Assembly (NCBI GenBank): GCA_902805985.1
Contig: CADCUW010000604.1
Span: 2,974 to 9,971 of the forward strand
DNA length: 6,998 nucleotides
Reading direction: 5' to 3'
Origin: an uncultured Rubrobacteraceae bacterium
GTDB taxonomy: Bacteria > Actinomycetota > Rubrobacteria > Rubrobacterales > Rubrobacteraceae
In this document: piece by piece, positions 5,524 to 6,998 of the stretch
Numbering within the stretch: position 1 is the stretch's first letter
How the letters are laid out: each line of letters starts with the position of its first letter
Notes under the pieces: generated by a model
What the model saw: only the letters and a program-made list of their open reading frames with translations
Told to the model about the DNA's origin: nothing
Databases searched by the model: none
Made by a program: the position numbers and the translations under genes

Positions 5524-6969
5524 CTAGTTATCTCGCGCCGCCGCCTCTTCGTTGATCACCGCCGAGGGGTCCCTCTCGGGGGGGCCGAAGAAGCGGCGCA
5601 GGAAGTAGGCGGCCATGATCACGGCGAGGCTTATGAGGCTCGCGATGATCTGGGGTCGCAGGCCCTCTATAAAGAACATGGCGATGAGCACCGCGAGGAT
5701 GCCGGCGATAGAGAGGTACGTCAGCCACGGGTAGAACCACATTTTCAACTCGAGGGCCTCCGGGTCCTCACGCTCCAGCCGCCGGCGCAGCACGAGCTGG
5801 GAGACGGCTATCAAGAGGTAGACGAAGAGGGCGATGGCACCAGAGGCGTTTATGAGCCAGGTAAAGACCTCTTCCGGGAAGAAGTAGAAGATGGCGACGG
5901 AGACGTAGGCGAAGAACGTGCCGGCCAGGATCGCCCAGATCGGCACCCCGCGCCTCGTCGTGTTCGTGAGGAACCCGGGCGCGTCGTTGTGGCGGGTGAG
6001 CGCGAAGAGCATCCGGCTCGTCGTGTAGAGGCTCGAGTTGAGGACGGAGAGCACGGCGGTGAGCACGACGAAGTTCATGATCAGGGGCGCGTAGGGTATC
6101 CCCATCTCCCCGAACGCGAGGGTGAACGGGCTCTTGATCACGTTCTCCGTGAAGCCGGTGTTCCACGGGACTATCGCGGCGACAAAGAAGACGGAGATGA
6201 CGTAGAAGATCAGGACGCGGTAGATAACGGCGTTGGTCGCCCTGGCCACGTTGCGCCCCGGCTCGCTGGACTCGGCGGCGGCTATCGTCACGATCTCGGC
6301 CCCGACGAACGCGAAGATCACGGTGGCCACCCCGCTGAACATCGCCAGCGGCCCGTTGGGGAAGAACCCGCCCTCAGCGTACAGGTTGGAGAGACCGGGC
6401 GAGCTCTCACCGGGCCAGAGCCCTATCACGAACAAGGCACCTAGCCCTATGAAGAGCAGGATCGCCACGACCTTTATCCCCGCAAACCAGAACTCGAACT
6501 CCCCGTATGACCCGACCGAATAGAGGTTGGTCGCCGTGAGCAGCAACACGAGCGCCAGGGCCATGACCCATGGCGGTATCCCGGAGATATACTGTCCCAG
6601 TATCCCCGCCGCCACGGTCGCCTCGAACCCGACGACGATGGCCCAGAAATACCAGTAGAGCCAGCCGATAGCGAACCCGGCCCAGTTGCCTAGAGCTACC
6701 CGTCCGTAGTCGGAGAACGATCCCACGGAGGGCCGGGCGACCGCCATCTCGCCGAGCATCCGCATGATGAGGATGAGCAGGGTGCCGGTCAGCAGGTACG
6801 TGAGGATGGTCGCCGGTCCCGCCTGGTTTAGTATCGGGCCGGTGCCGACGAAGAGGCCGGCGCCGATGATGCCGCCGAGCGAGATCATGGTCATGTGCCG
6901 CCGCTTCAGGCCAGCCTGAAGCTTGCCCTGCCCCTCCTGGGTCTTCTCACCCGCGGTCGCCTCGGCCAT
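5524..6969 (-). CDS. gabP: GabP-like APC-family amino acid / GABA permease
   Basis: This is a 481-residue inner-membrane secondary transporter of the amino acid-polyamine-organocation superfamily, closest by eye to the GABA permease GabP. A hydrophilic N-terminus (residues 1-25) leads into the family's first helix with GIIGAGLFVGTG at 33-44, which forms the unwound substrate-binding segment. Other landmarks recalled from E. coli GabP are IMRMLGEMAVA (68-78), GWLYWYFW (102-109), YGEFEFW (155-161), the helix-6 region FVGAEIVTIAAAES (221-234), NSSLYTTSRMLFALTR (311-326) and SSGAIAL-like ASGAIALFVYLLIAVSQ (375-391). About twelve hydrophobic segments are visible and the length matches the usual 460-480. 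The ATG is preceded by a GGGGGA purine run at short spacing. It is the first gene of the apparent operon and probably imports the substrate. GABA, another omega-amino acid, or a guanidino acid is possible; the sequence alone cannot fix specificity. Family certain, GABA specificity moderate. Confidence 0.9.
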   Translation of the reverse strand: MAEATAGEKTQEGQGKLQAGLKRRHMTMISLGGIIGAGLFVGTGPILNQAGPATILTYLLTGTLLILIMRMLGEMAVARPSVGSFSDYGRVALGNWAGFAIGWLYWYFWAIVVGFEATVAAGILGQYISGIPPWVMALALVLLLTATNLYSVGSYGEFEFWFAGIKVVAILLFIGLGALFVIGLWPGESSPGLSNLYAEGGFFPNGPLAMFSGVATVIFAFVGAEIVTIAAAESSEPGRNVARATNAVIYRVLIFYVISVFFVAAIVPWNTGFTENVIKSPFTLAFGEMGIPYAPLIMNFVVLTAVLSVLNSSLYTTSRMLFALTRHNDAPGFLTNTTRRGVPIWAILAGTFFAYVSVAIFYFFPEEVFTWLINASGAIALFVYLLIAVSQLVLRRRLEREDPEALELKMWFYPWLTYLSIAGILAVLIAMFFIEGLRPQIIASLISLAVIMAAYFLRRFFGPPERDPSAVINEEAAARDN

Positions 6970-6972
6970 GCT

Positions 6973-6980
6973 TCCCCCTT
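6973..6980 (-). promoter_or_regulatory. Ribosome binding site of the permease
   Basis: On the minus strand the sequence AAGGGGGA lies three to four bases before the permease ATG at 6969. The spacing is shorter than ideal but no alternative start fits the family N-terminus. Only 29 nt lie upstream of the ATG in this window, too little to judge the operon promoter. Confidence 0.5.
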
Positions 6981-6998
6981 CGTTGGCGTCGTCCCCTA

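Noticed and set aside
5317..6444. 375-codon open frame on the plus strand opposite the permease
   Set aside because: Its product is a low-complexity run rich in Gly, Arg, Asp, Glu and His with no domain, typical of the antisense frame of a GC-rich gene. The opposite strand encodes an intact permease.

Overview
The window is GC-rich bacterial DNA in which all recognisable genes lie on the minus strand, so it is described here from high to low coordinates. High GC, frequent AGG and ATA codons in otherwise GC-biased genes, GTG and TTG starts and GGAGG-type ribosome sites suggest a high-GC actinobacterium. A Rubrobacter-like lineage is my best guess, but it is an inference from style and not from a marker gene.

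Layout in transcription order: a GabP-type amino-acid/GABA permease (6969-5524); an agmatinase-family ureohydrolase (5508-4555); a homologue of formaldehyde-activating enzyme, Fae (start 4503 or 4527, end 3988); an acid-sugar-dehydratase-like member of the mandelate racemase branch of the enolase superfamily (3991-2840); a PuuC-like NAD(P)+ aldehyde dehydrogenase (2774-1254); and an iron-dependent (type III) alcohol dehydrogenase that runs off the left edge (1173 to 1). Gaps are 15 nt, 27 or 51 nt, a 4-nt GTGA overlap, 65 nt and 80 nt. I saw no convincing terminator in any gap, so one polycistronic transcript is likely. Its promoter would lie beyond the right edge, since only 29 nt precede the permease start. 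No stretch longer than 80 nt lacks a gene, and I saw no tRNA, rRNA, CRISPR array, insertion sequence or obvious repeat.

The permease, the ureohydrolase and the PuuC-like dehydrogenase fit catabolism of a guanidino compound or polyamine: import, release of urea, then oxidation of an amino-aldehyde. The other three genes do not belong to any textbook agmatine or putrescine route. A Fae homologue, normally the tetrahydromethanopterin-dependent formaldehyde-capture enzyme of methylotrophs and methanogens, sits tightly between the ureohydrolase and an enolase-superfamily enzyme. An Fe-alcohol dehydrogenase/aldehyde dehydrogenase pair follows. No aminotransferase, glutamylputrescine synthetase, or methanopterin-pathway gene is present in the window. 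The cluster may therefore encode an uncharacterised catabolic pathway with a C1 or carbonyl-handling step. That pathway is a hypothesis; the individual family assignments are firm.
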